Positions 46,647-55,744 of a DNA stretch of 64,000 nt are shown here, in pieces; the first letter of the stretch is position 1, and each line of letters starts with the position of its first letter. The position numbers and the translations under genes were made by a program. Source of the DNA: Sphingomonas sp. SORGH_AS_0950 (lineage in GTDB: Bacteria > Pseudomonadota > Alphaproteobacteria > Sphingomonadales > Sphingomonadaceae); the NCBI RefSeq assembly GCF_030818415.1, contig NZ_JAUTAE010000001.1, positions 498,501-562,500 of the forward strand, read 5' to 3'. The notes below the pieces were generated by a model. The model ran no database searches. It was not told the DNA's origin and was given only the letters and a program-made list of their open reading frames with translations.

Positions 46647-48068
46647 ATGCAAAGGCCTACAAAGTTCGAGATTAAGGGACTTTTCGGAAACCGCGACATA
46701 AGGTTGGATATCAACAGCGACGCGCTGGTATTGGTCGGACCGAATGGTATAGGAAAAAGTAGCGTAACTAATATCTTCTACTTCTTCGTTTCCCGGCAAT
46801 GGAGCCGATTAGCCGAGTATGATTTTTCAGAAGTTGCCCTTTGGTTTGGCGATGACGAAGTTCGAGCGGCTCGCGCTGATATCACCGGCCTTTCTCAACT
46901 CGATAAAGTAGTAGGAAATTTTGCGCCATCGTCTCGAATTTCCGTCTATTTAGAGAAGCTGCGTGCTGAAGGACTATTAGAGGAATTCATCTCATCTAGA
47001 AAGATGTCCCCTCAATCTCGATATAAATATGCTGACATCTTAGCGGTGCCTACAGAAGAAGTTAGGCATCTTCAAATGTCTCTTATCAGGCGGTTTTCGT
47101 CATTGGATGAGGACGATATATTTTCAGCACCTCGGATCAACGTTGAACGTGAACTGTCGCAGCGGCTTCCTGGGCGATCTCTCTACCTCCCAACTTACCG
47201 ACGCATTGAAAAGGACCTGAAGGAGATATTTCCAGATCTAGAGGATCGGCTTCGTGCGAGTGTTAGGCCGGGGGCGCCACTCACTATAAAACGCTCCGCA
47301 AAACATTACGTGGATCTCGTAAGTTTTGGGATGGAAGACGTTCGATCAAATATAGACTTAAAAAGTCGATTTCTCCGTGATTACTCTCTTTCGCAATTCA
47401 ATAATCTTTCAGGATTGTATCTACGGGACGTAATCAAGGGGACGGCTGACCAGTATTCTCCTTCTCAAATAGAAAGTCTTGATGAAAACGCGCTTTCTGT
47501 CATCTTGGGCCGAGTGAGCGAGCAGGTTTTATCGGTTGAAGATAAAGAGCTATTGCGTGCGAAAATAGTCGATATGAAAGGAAAGAGGCGATCCGATATG
47601 GAGGTTAATGACCTCTATCTGGCCCACTACTTCTCTAGGCTGATGAGCGCGAGTGCCGATATCTCATCTCAAGAAACAGAAGTGTCTGAGTTCGTCGACG
47701 TTTGCAACGCCTACCTTAATCCCGGCAAGTCAATGGTGTACGATGACACTAAATTTACTATAAGTATCATAGATGACCGGGGCAGGCCTATTGACCTTAG
47801 CATGCTCTCGTCTGGTGAGAAGCAAGTCGTATCTTTGTTTTCACATCTTTATCTAGATGATTCTGATAATCAGATTGTTATAATAGATGAACCGGAGCTA
47901 TCCCTGTCCGTTCCCTGGCAAAAACGATTTTTAACGGATATACTGGATTCCAAGCACTGCTCTTTTGTTTTATCTGTTACTCATAGCCCGTTCATATATC
48001 AAAACAGGCTAAAATCATCCGCAATCGACCTTCGTCGAAAAACTTCGCGCTCTATGAAGGATGGGTGA
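46647..48068 (+). CDS. ariA: ATPase of PARIS-type defence (AriA-like)
   Basis: 473-residue ABC/SMC-like AAA ATPase: Walker A GPNGIGKSS (residues 31-39), signature LSSGEKQVVSLF, Walker B VIIDEPELSLS and switch histidine SVTHSPFIY. The middle carries a long insertion without coiled-coil zinc hook. Paired with a DUF4435 gene, this is the architecture of PARIS, where AriA holds the effector AriB until an anti-restriction protein is sensed. ATG 46647 has GGGGGAG upstream; the frame is also open from 46599. The gene is clearly AT-richer than the island around it. Confidence 0.75.
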   Translation: MQRPTKFEIKGLFGNRDIRLDINSDALVLVGPNGIGKSSVTNIFYFFVSRQWSRLAEYDFSEVALWFGDDEVRAARADITGLSQLDKVVGNFAPSSRISVYLEKLRAEGLLEEFISSRKMSPQSRYKYADILAVPTEEVRHLQMSLIRRFSSLDEDDIFSAPRINVERELSQRLPGRSLYLPTYRRIEKDLKEIFPDLEDRLRASVRPGAPLTIKRSAKHYVDLVSFGMEDVRSNIDLKSRFLRDYSLSQFNNLSGLYLRDVIKGTADQYSPSQIESLDENALSVILGRVSEQVLSVEDKELLRAKIVDMKGKRRSDMEVNDLYLAHYFSRLMSASADISSQETEVSEFVDVCNAYLNPGKSMVYDDTKFTISIIDDRGRPIDLSMLSSGEKQVVSLFSHLYLDDSDNQIVIIDEPELSLSVPWQKRFLTDILDSKHCSFVLSVTHSPFIYQNRLKSSAIDLRRKTSRSMKDG

Positions 48069-48069
48069 T

Positions 48070-48990
48070 ATGGATGATTATGCGGAATATCTTGCTGAAG
48101 AAGCAAAATCCGACATTGCAGCGCTTCATCAATTCAAGATACTTTACGACCCCGATCAAACTTCCTTTCATTTCTTTTTCGAGGGGGAGGAGGACTCTCT
48201 ATTTTATATACCAGAAGCTCGGCGCCGTGTTGGGAATGGTGATATTTATTTATATGACTGCGGTGGAAAGAAGAACGTTATAGACGTTCGGGATGCAATA
48301 AAATCTGATGACTACGAAACCAGAAATTGCCTTTTTTTCGTTGACAGAGATTTTGATGATATTCTTGGGTGTCAGGTTTATGTTGATGATTCAACATACA
48401 TTACTGATAATTACTCAATAGAAAACGATATATCTTCTATCGATTCTTTACAAATAATTCTTGAAGACGTGTTGCATTTATCCCGTGCCAATCCTGAATT
48501 CTCTTCTACGATTAGGTTTGTAAAACAGGCATTTGATAGTTTTTACATCGAAGTGCGGTCATTGATCGCATGGATATTGGCAGCAAAACAGGGCGGATGT
48601 TCGCCCAATTTGAGTAATACCAACGGATTGAAAGGCATCGTATCGTTTTCTGATGGAAAGCCTTCCCTCTGTGCCGAGGGTTTTCTGGAATTCAAAAAGA
48701 AGGTGGTTGTCAATGGACGCTTGCCAGCCCTCTCCGCAATAATTCGTTTTAACAGATACTTAGATCCTTCAACGCCGAAGGCTTGGGTTAGGGGAAAATA
48801 CGACATTTGGTTTTTTCAGGTTGCACTTTTAGCTGCTCTAGAAGTTGCAAATGAACGTAGGGCTGCCGCTGGGCAGCGAAAAATCAAGATACCCAGTTCT
48901 ATACGGGAGGGAAGGATTTTTGAGGTTTTAGGTGGGCGGGTTCTGCCGCCACTTTCGTTGCAGTCATTCTATGATCGCCGATTGCATTGA
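48070..48990 (+). CDS. ariB: DUF4435 / TOPRIM-like effector (AriB-like)
   Basis: 306 residues. DUF4435 features are FFFEGEEDSLFY (Glu38, the TOPRIM-type acidic residue), LFFVDRDFDD (Asp92, Asp94) and TDNYSIENDI. In PARIS, the AriB effector is a TOPRIM-family nuclease released from AriA, reported to act on tRNA. ATG 48070 is favoured because an AAGG ribosome binding site is properly spaced; ATG 48061 would overlap the ATPase stop by 8 bases. Same low-GC composition as its partner. Subtype and target are not determined here. Confidence 0.75.
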   Translation: MDDYAEYLAEEAKSDIAALHQFKILYDPDQTSFHFFFEGEEDSLFYIPEARRRVGNGDIYLYDCGGKKNVIDVRDAIKSDDYETRNCLFFVDRDFDDILGCQVYVDDSTYITDNYSIENDISSIDSLQIILEDVLHLSRANPEFSSTIRFVKQAFDSFYIEVRSLIAWILAAKQGGCSPNLSNTNGLKGIVSFSDGKPSLCAEGFLEFKKKVVVNGRLPALSAIIRFNRYLDPSTPKAWVRGKYDIWFFQVALLAALEVANERRAAAGQRKIKIPSSIREGRIFEVLGGRVLPPLSLQSFYDRRLH

Positions 48991-49922
48991 AGGGTTACTG
49001 CAAGCGAAGCATTCTACCATTTTCGTCGAAAAGGCTACCAGTCTTTTACCAGCCAATCCCAGTTGGCCCTTGAGATCGTGAGGTGCGATCGGTGAACGTC
49101 AGGATTCGACAAGACCAGCCGTTCGCCACGTCGCCCGTGAGCGGCAGAAGAGTCCCAGAAACAGCCGCCCAACCCGGGCTCCGGCGGTATCAAACAAAGT
49201 ATGAAATTAGGAGGGTGGAAAGATACCGCGGGTGTCGAACGTTGAGTCATTCACAATGAAAGATATCCCCACAATCACTCTATCTATTGTTCGCAAAACA
49301 TTGCCAAATTAAGCCAGTGCCGCCCTGATGAAGAGCACGGTACCATCAGCACCTTGCTCTGTTCAGTGGCGACAACGCTACAACGCTTTGCGGCATGAAC
49401 GCCTTGATCGCCGTCCTCGGCGTCGTGCCGTACGTACTTACCGCTGCAAAGATCTCGCGCCGCACTGTATCGGGCGCGGCGGTGTCGAAGATGATCGCGA
49501 CGCCGCCTGTGCCATCGTCGGCGATGCGGGTGAGCAGAACCATTTAAGGCGTCCATCCTGCGTCGCTGACCATGGCTCAAGCACCTGGTCGGCGATGAAA
49601 CCCACGTTCGTACCAAGCTGCTCGATGCGGCCGCTATGCGTGACTTCACCGCCGAGATCATCCGGCGGTTGGACGAGGTCTCTGGGTTCGAGGTGCTGCC
49701 ACGGCGCTGCGTCGTCGAGCGTATGGCTCGTCATCGCATCCATCACGCGAATGACCTGACGTATTGCAAAGCTCCAGTTATGAGTCGGGCTTTTAGGCTG
49801 GATGACGCGCTGGTTGAGGCTTATCCGCGACAATTAGAAGCGCCTCGACGTGCCGGAGGTGATGATCCATCTTGCCATGGCAGCAACCTGTTCCGGCGGC
49901 TCGCTCCTTGAACGGATATGCC
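48991..49922 (+). pseudogene. Degenerate IS5-family transposase region
   Basis: No intact gene. From about 49577 the plus strand reads LVGDETHVRTKLLDAAAMRDFTAE, then GFEVLPRRCVVER, which matches the C-terminal part of IS5-type transposases. The expected remainder continues in other frames: DVPEVMIHLAMA and then LFRRLAP at 49900-49911. It is therefore broken by frameshifts and has lost its N-terminal half. The stretch 48991-49570 holds nothing I can identify. Confidence 0.5.
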
Positions 49923-50252
49923 ATGCAGACGCCTGAAATTTTCACTACCGATAACGGCTTTGCTATCATCACGGCCAAGGACGCTGATGCCGTGTCCTTG
50001 GACGAGGTGCGAGCAATCGTCGCCTATAAGCTTGACGAACTTACGACCGATCTTGTCTGCTGCGACGTCGTGACGGGGGCAGCCGACGGTGAGCAGATAC
50101 GCACCATACACGAAGAATTGCTCGGCTTCGAGACAGCTATGAAGGTTTTCGAGGCCCTACGCGGTTTCGACCGCCAATGGCGCGACGCGGTGGCTCTGCC
50201 ACCCTTCGCCATGAACCGAACTGTCATCTACGACCGGGCTGCATGCGCCTGA
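49923..50252 (+). CDS. Small hypothetical protein
   Basis: 109 residues from ATG 49923 (MQTPEIFTTDNGFAII). Acidic with a helical C-terminal half; no domain recognised. Its TGA (50250-50252) lies against the target-site duplication of the IS3 element, so the insertion may have trimmed or displaced what followed. It could be a leftover of an earlier gene. Confidence 0.4.
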   Translation: MQTPEIFTTDNGFAIITAKDADAVSLDEVRAIVAYKLDELTTDLVCCDVVTGAADGEQIRTIHEELLGFETAMKVFEALRGFDRQWRDAVALPPFAMNRTVIYDRAACA

Positions 50253-50331
50253 TCCTGAGCTGGCCCCCATTTCGACCGGACGGATTCAAGCCTAAGAAGG
50301 AGGCTTGGGGCTATCCCCTAAGCATAGGCTT

Positions 50332-50709
50332 ATGTCCGTGTCCGAAATCATCACCGACGGCGGTCGTCGCCGTCACTGGAGCACGCCTGAGAAGCTGAGG
50401 ATCGTCGAGGAGACGCTCGATGGTCGCGAGAGCATATCGGTGGTGGCACGCCGCAACGGCGTGGCGCCGAACCTGCTGTACCGCTGGCGGCGGCTGATGC
50501 TGGAGGGCGGGAGCGTCGCGGTCGCCGGCGACGACGACGTGACCAGCAATCGCCAGGTCCGCGAGATGGAGACCCGCATCCGCGAACTGGAGCGCCAGCT
50601 CGGCCGCAAGACGCTGGAGGTCGAGATCCTGAAGGAGGCGCTGGAGCGCTCACGCCCAAAAAAAGCGAGCTTGCTCATGCACTCGCCGTTGCCGGAGACT
50701 ATCCGGTGA
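50332..50709 (+). CDS. IS3-family transposase OrfA
   Basis: 125 residues: helix-turn-helix (WSTPEKLRIVEETLDGRESISVVARRNGVAPNLLYRW) and a leucine-zipper-like coiled coil (REMETRIRELERQLGRKTLEVEILKEALE), as expected for the DNA-binding half of IS3 transposases. A seven-A slippery run at 50658-50664 precedes the stop and allows a -1 shift into OrfB. Confidence 0.88.
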   Translation: MSVSEIITDGGRRRHWSTPEKLRIVEETLDGRESISVVARRNGVAPNLLYRWRRLMLEGGSVAVAGDDDVTSNRQVREMETRIRELERQLGRKTLEVEILKEALERSRPKKASLLMHSPLPETIR

Positions 50710-51539
50710 GCCTGGTCGCCAAGACGCTCGGGGTCGGGCGCTCGACGGTGTACGACCGCCTGACCGGCCGCACCCGGACGCGCGGGCCGTACGCCAAGGC
50801 CGACGACGCGGACCTGCTGCCCCGCATACGCCAGATCGCCGCGCAGCGGCCCACCTACGGCTACCGCCGCATCGCGGCAGTCCTCAATCGACAGCAACGC
50901 GCCGAAGGACTGGCGCCGGTCAATCACAAGCGCGTCTATCGCATCATGGCCGCGGACCGCCTGCTGCTGGCGCGGCGCTACACCGAGCGGGCCGACTATG
51001 GCCATGACGGCGTCGTGGTGGCGATCCGCTCGAACCTGCGCTGGTGCTCGGACGGCTTCGAGTTCACCTGCTGGAACGGCGAGGTCGTGCGCGGCGCCTT
51101 CATCATCGACGCCCATGACCGCGAGATCATCGCCTGGCGCGCGATCGCCAATGCGGGCATCAGCGGCTCGGACGTGCGCGACATCATGCTGGAAGCCGTG
51201 GAAACCCGCTTCGGCGGTATGCGCGCGCCCGTGCCGGTCGAGATGCTGTCCGATAACGGCTCGGCCTATACTGCCCGCGAAACACGCACCTTTGCCCGGC
51301 AGCTGGGCCTCAAACCCTGCTTCACGCCCGTTCGCAGCCCGCAGTCCAACGGCATCTCGGAGGCCTTCGTTCATACCCTCAAGCGCGATTACGTCCGCGT
51401 CTCGCCGCTGCCTGATGCTCCCACCGCGTTGACATCGCTTGCCGGATGGATCGAGGACTACAACGACAACCACCCCCATTCAGGGCTCAAAATGCGTTCA
51501 CCGCGCGAACATCGCGCACTGGTTTCTGCAACCGCCTGA
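50706..51539 (+). CDS. IS3-family transposase OrfB (DDE catalytic part)
   Basis: 277 residues in the -1 frame relative to OrfA. The open frame extends back to the A7 slippery site, giving ELAHALAVAGDYPVSLVAKTL, so the active enzyme is the OrfAB fusion. The DDE residues are seen in CSDGFEF, LSDNGSAYT and SNGISEAF, followed by the usual YVRVSPLP and YNDNHPHSGL segments. Full length and apparently intact. Confidence 0.92.
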   Translation: MSLVAKTLGVGRSTVYDRLTGRTRTRGPYAKADDADLLPRIRQIAAQRPTYGYRRIAAVLNRQQRAEGLAPVNHKRVYRIMAADRLLLARRYTERADYGHDGVVVAIRSNLRWCSDGFEFTCWNGEVVRGAFIIDAHDREIIAWRAIANAGISGSDVRDIMLEAVETRFGGMRAPVPVEMLSDNGSAYTARETRTFARQLGLKPCFTPVRSPQSNGISEAFVHTLKRDYVRVSPLPDAPTALTSLAGWIEDYNDNHPHSGLKMRSPREHRALVSATA

Positions 51540-51779
51540 ATCCGTCCGGTGAAACGGGGGCCAGATCAGATCCATTCTCAAACGGACTCTTAGATGGGGT
51601 AGACAGGCCTTGCAGCATGGAGATTGGAACCCGATCTGATGATGCCAAATAATTAAGCTCGCGCTGATGATCGCTCAACCTATTGGTTTGTGGCGTCAAG
51701 ACCTTGACGCCGGCCCGCAAGTGGAACCATGCAAGAGTGATCACGGGGCATACCGAAAAGCGATACGGGTGACGGCAAA

Positions 51780-54700
51780 ATGAGTGACATTTTTTTTCAA
51801 TCGCCGATCCTCAATTCGCCGTACGACGAACCAAGTAAACATTGGGAATTGGATGATAGCGGTCAGCCGACCAGCATCATTGTGCCGCGTCGTCGGCAAA
51901 GCGCGCTGATCTCCCCTATTCCCAAGGCGCGAACGGTACGCGGTAGAGCCGTTCAACCGGATTTACTCTCAGACGAGAGCGGCCAGGAGTATAATCCTAC
52001 TGAAGTAATCAACGGTATTCGCTCGGCAGTGGATAGCTGGCGCAAGCTGCACGAGAGTCAATGGCAAGTCACGCCCACGACTGCACGTCTCCTCCGCCAC
52101 TGGCGAGCACATGATTTTGCCAATCAGCGTCCTTTTTTCTGTCAAGTCGAGGCAGTGGAAACGGTGATCTGGCTGACCGAGGTCGCGCCTCGATCATCCT
52201 CCCAGGGCCGACGTTTTTGGACCCATTTGGAAGCCGCTAACCTCTCATCAAATCCAGAGTTGATGCGCATGGCGCTGAAGCTCGCCACCGGCGCTGGCAA
52301 GACGACGGTGATGGCGATGCTGATCGCGTGGCAGACGTTAAACGCAGTCCGCCACCCTAATGCGAAGCGTTTCTCGAAAGGGTTTCTGGTCGTCGCGCCG
52401 GGCATAACGATCAAGGACCGCCTGCGCGTTCTCCAGCCCAATGATCCAGATAGCTATTACAAAAGTCGCGAGATTGTACCCGAGGACATGCTGCTTGACC
52501 TTGGCCGTGCCAAGATCGTGATTACCAACTATCACGCCTTTAAGAAGAAGGACGAGGTGCCGCTTAATAAGGTCCAGCAGGCCGCGCTGCGTACCCGCCC
52601 GAAGCCCGAAAGCGACGGCGCGATGATCCGCCGTGTCGCGGGCGAGTTGATGGGTCTCAAAAACATCGTCGTCCTCAATGACGAAGCGCATCACTGCTAT
52701 CGCGAACGTCCGCTGACGGCGGAAGAGCAAAAGTTGCTGAAGGGCGACGAGCTCGTTGCCGCCAAGGAAGCCAATGAAGCCGCGCGCCTTTGGATTTCAG
52801 GCATCGAGGCGGTGAAGCGCGAACTGGGCGTATCGATGGTTTATGACCTGTCCGCAACACCCTTCTTCCTACGCGGCTCGGGCTATCGCGAGGGGTCGCT
52901 CTTCGGCTGGGTGATATCCGACTTTAGCCTAATGGACGCAATCGAGTGCGGCATCGTTAAACTGCCACGCGTACCGGTGATGGATAATGTTCCTGGCGGC
53001 GATACGCCGATGTTTCGTAACCTGTGGGACTATGTCGGGAAGCACCTGCCGAAGAAGGGACGCGGCAACGCAAAGGGCCTGGATCCGCAGAAGCTGCCCA
53101 ATGAGCTGTTGACGGCAATCGACGCGCTATACGGTCACTATGCCAAGACATATGCGATCTGGAAGGAAGCTGGTGTCGGTGTCGACCCAGTCTTCATCGT
53201 GGTATGCAACAACACGGCGACCTCGAAGCTAGTCCACGATTATATCGCGGGTTACACGATCGAGGATGCGGACGGTAATGTGACCGCGATCAAGGGCAAA
53301 TGCCCGTTGTTCTGGAATTTTGATCCAGAAGGGTCCGCGCTGCCGCGTATGCGCACGTTGTTGATCGACAGCCAGCAATTGGAAAGCGGCGAGGCGATCA
53401 GCACCGATTTTCGCGATGCCGCCAGCGAGGAGATAGCCCGCTTCAAGGACGAAATGATCCAGCGGACTGGTGACCGTGCCGCAGCCGAAAAGGTCGATGA
53501 CGCTGCCATCCTTCGAGAAGTGATGAACACCGTTGGCCGAAAGGGGCAGCTCGGCGAAGGCATCCGCTGCGTGGTTTCGGTGTCGATGCTGACCGAAGGC
53601 TGGGACGCTAATACCGTCACTCACGTGCTCGGCATCCGAGCCTTCGGCACCCAGTTGCTGTGTGAACAGGTTATTGGCCGCGCGCTGCGGCGCCAATCCT
53701 ATCAGCTCCAGACAGAAGGACCGGACGCGGGTAAGTTCCGCGTGGAATATGCCGACGTCCTCGGCATTCCGTTCGACTTCACTGCCCAGCCGGTCGTGTC
53801 GAAGCCCTCGCCTCCGGAAAATATGGAGCGTGTCCATGCGATCAGCCCGGCGCGCGACGCATCCGAAATCCGCTATCCACGCGTTGAAGGATATCGCACC
53901 GAACTACCTAGTGAAAAGCTGACTGCCAGTTTTACCGCTGATTCGACGCTGGAACTCACGCCCGAGTTGGTCGGCGCGACCGAGACGGTCAATTCCGGCA
54001 TCATCGGCGAATCTGCTGACCTGACTATAGCCCACTTAGCTGATACCCGCGCCGCGACGATCCACCTCAAGCTTGCGGAATGGTTAGTAAAGCGCAGGAT
54101 GACCAATGCCGGCGATCGACCCAATGTCGGCCTGATCCTCCAGGCCAAGTCGATCGTCCGGCAATGGATGACCGACCACCTTGTGCTGGCGGGCGGCACA
54201 CAGCCTGCGCAACTGCTCTATTACAACATTGCTGACCGCGTCGCCGACCGTCTTATGTCTGCAATTACGCGGGGGCAGGAGGGTGGTGGTCGCGTGATCG
54301 CGATGCTCGATCCCTATAATCGCGAGGGCAGTACCCGGCACGTCAGCTTCATGACGAGCAAGGACCGGTATGCGACCAGCGGGCGATGTCATATCAACTA
54401 TGCAGTGATCGACAGCGATTGGGAGGCGGAGTTCTGCCGCGTTGCCGATCAGCATACCCGCGTGCTCGCCTGGGTGAAGAACCACAATCTCGGCTTCGAG
54501 GTGCCATACAGTGCTGGCGGCGAGGCGCGCCGATATCGCCCAGACTTCATCCTGCGTATCGACGACGGCCATGGGCCGGACGACCCGCTCAACCTGGTTG
54601 TCGAGATTAAGGGCGCGCGCGACGAGGACGATAAGGACAAGGCGGAAACGATGCGCACCCTGTGGGTCCCAGGAGTCAACGCACTGGGCGATCATGGCCG

Positions 54701-54791
54701 CTGGGCCTTCGCTGAGTTTACTGATGTGTGGACGATAGCGACCGAATTTGCCGCAAAGGTCGCGGCGTGGCTGGACGAGGTTGGCCAATGA
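51780..54791 (+). CDS. Type III Res-like helicase-nuclease (BPTD_3080-like restriction protein)
   Basis: 1003 residues. Superfamily 2 helicase core: Walker A LATGAGKTT (around 168-176), DEAH at 301-304, LSATPFF and the late motif QVIGRALRR. The C-terminus has a PD-(D/E)XK nuclease signature: PD (921-922), Glu942 and Lys944 (VVEIKG). This combines translocation and cutting, as in type III Res subunits and BPTD_3080-type restriction enzymes. First gene of a six-gene operon; ATG 51780, with a possible TTGACG promoter element at 51704. Its TGA overlaps the next start (ATGA). Confidence 0.85.
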   Translation: MSDIFFQSPILNSPYDEPSKHWELDDSGQPTSIIVPRRRQSALISPIPKARTVRGRAVQPDLLSDESGQEYNPTEVINGIRSAVDSWRKLHESQWQVTPTTARLLRHWRAHDFANQRPFFCQVEAVETVIWLTEVAPRSSSQGRRFWTHLEAANLSSNPELMRMALKLATGAGKTTVMAMLIAWQTLNAVRHPNAKRFSKGFLVVAPGITIKDRLRVLQPNDPDSYYKSREIVPEDMLLDLGRAKIVITNYHAFKKKDEVPLNKVQQAALRTRPKPESDGAMIRRVAGELMGLKNIVVLNDEAHHCYRERPLTAEEQKLLKGDELVAAKEANEAARLWISGIEAVKRELGVSMVYDLSATPFFLRGSGYREGSLFGWVISDFSLMDAIECGIVKLPRVPVMDNVPGGDTPMFRNLWDYVGKHLPKKGRGNAKGLDPQKLPNELLTAIDALYGHYAKTYAIWKEAGVGVDPVFIVVCNNTATSKLVHDYIAGYTIEDADGNVTAIKGKCPLFWNFDPEGSALPRMRTLLIDSQQLESGEAISTDFRDAASEEIARFKDEMIQRTGDRAAAEKVDDAAILREVMNTVGRKGQLGEGIRCVVSVSMLTEGWDANTVTHVLGIRAFGTQLLCEQVIGRALRRQSYQLQTEGPDAGKFRVEYADVLGIPFDFTAQPVVSKPSPPENMERVHAISPARDASEIRYPRVEGYRTELPSEKLTASFTADSTLELTPELVGATETVNSGIIGESADLTIAHLADTRAATIHLKLAEWLVKRRMTNAGDRPNVGLILQAKSIVRQWMTDHLVLAGGTQPAQLLYYNIADRVADRLMSAITRGQEGGGRVIAMLDPYNREGSTRHVSFMTSKDRYATSGRCHINYAVIDSDWEAEFCRVADQHTRVLAWVKNHNLGFEVPYSAGGEARRYRPDFILRIDDGHGPDDPLNLVVEIKGARDEDDKDKAETMRTLWVPGVNALGDHGRWAFAEFTDVWTIATEFAAKVAAWLDEVGQ

Positions 54792-55744
54792 CGAGCCCAA
54801 GAAATATCGCCGTTGTCACGATTGACTGGTCAGATGATTATACGGGAGGCGCTCTGTCCGGGCGCCATGGTGAAGCGGGCCATGAGCGGTATAATTTTCT
54901 TCCGAGCAAGGGCGTTTACTACGGATACTTTCCACCCAATGGTTACAATTTTCCCACGAACAAGGGGTCATCAAAGTGGTTGATCTTCTTTGTTGCACGA
55001 CCGAGAAGGGATGAGCCGGCAGTTGTAGTCGGCTGGTACGAAGGTGCTACTATAGTAGTATCCCATACGAGACCAGACGTCAAGCGCCTGCCAACACGAT
55101 CCGACGAGCACCCTTTCTCTTACTCGGCCATGGCAAAATCAGCCGTTTGCATACCAGCGGCAGCGAGAGACTGTGTATTGCCCAAGGGGCGCAGCTTGCG
55201 GTCGTTTGCCTTCGTCCGTGCAGATGGTGAAGACGTAGATTCGCGTGAGGCATTGATCCAACTGTTACTCCGCTACAGGCAAAGGGTGCTAATTGGGACG
55301 TCAGGTCAACCGTTAAAGGGCAGGAACGTCTTTTCAACAGACCCCGAATTGCGAAAGCAGGTTGAGGAGGCTGCAGTTGCAGCGATTAAGGAAGATTTTG
55401 GTCTAAATTATAATTTTATCGACAAGCAAAAAGTTCCCGGTACGGGCTACGATCTGGAATTCGAAGATAAAGGATCCGGGGAAATCTGGTGCATTGAGGT
55501 GAAGGGCACGGGCGGATCGAGGGATGTGTTTTTCATAACTCGAACTGAGCGCAAGGTAGGATGCGATATGCTGGCGGAAGAAAAGGCCGGCGATCTTCGG
55601 CGGTGGCGCTTGGCCCTTGTTACTTCGGCACTCGATCCGGAGCGGCGAGGGATCAAATACTTCGATTTCGATCAGTTGGAAGAGTGTTTTCAATTCGATT
55701 GCCTGCAGTGGCAGGCTGTTTCAAAGAACGGGACTGCCGAATAA
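54788..55744 (+). CDS. DUF3883 domain protein
   Basis: 318 residues from ATG 54788, overlapping the Res stop by 4 bases. The C-terminal third is a DUF3883 domain: VEEAAVAAIKEDFG, GTGYDLEFE, then CIEVKGTGGSRDVFFITRTE. This has the Asp and Glu-x-Lys arrangement of PD-(D/E)XK-fold proteins, common in defence operons. The N-terminal 200 residues are unrecognised. It is somewhat AT-richer than its neighbours. Likely role: DNA recognition or an auxiliary nuclease. Its TAA overlaps the methyltransferase ATG by one base. Confidence 0.75.
   Translation: MTSPRNIAVVTIDWSDDYTGGALSGRHGEAGHERYNFLPSKGVYYGYFPPNGYNFPTNKGSSKWLIFFVARPRRDEPAVVVGWYEGATIVVSHTRPDVKRLPTRSDEHPFSYSAMAKSAVCIPAAARDCVLPKGRSLRSFAFVRADGEDVDSREALIQLLLRYRQRVLIGTSGQPLKGRNVFSTDPELRKQVEEAAVAAIKEDFGLNYNFIDKQKVPGTGYDLEFEDKGSGEIWCIEVKGTGGSRDVFFITRTERKVGCDMLAEEKAGDLRRWRLALVTSALDPERRGIKYFDFDQLEECFQFDCLQWQAVSKNGTAE

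Larger units (their letters stand above)
50256..51568 (+). mobile_element. Intact IS3-family insertion sequence
   Basis: 1313 bp bounded by imperfect terminal inverted repeats: TGAGCTGGCCCCCATTTC at the left and, reversed, TGATCTGGCCCCCGTTTC at the right, each continuing through ACCGGACGGATTCA. GATCC flanks both ends (50251-50255 and 51569-51573) as a 5-bp target duplication, indicating a fairly recent insertion. It contains orfA and orfB with a programmed frameshift site. Confidence 0.9.
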
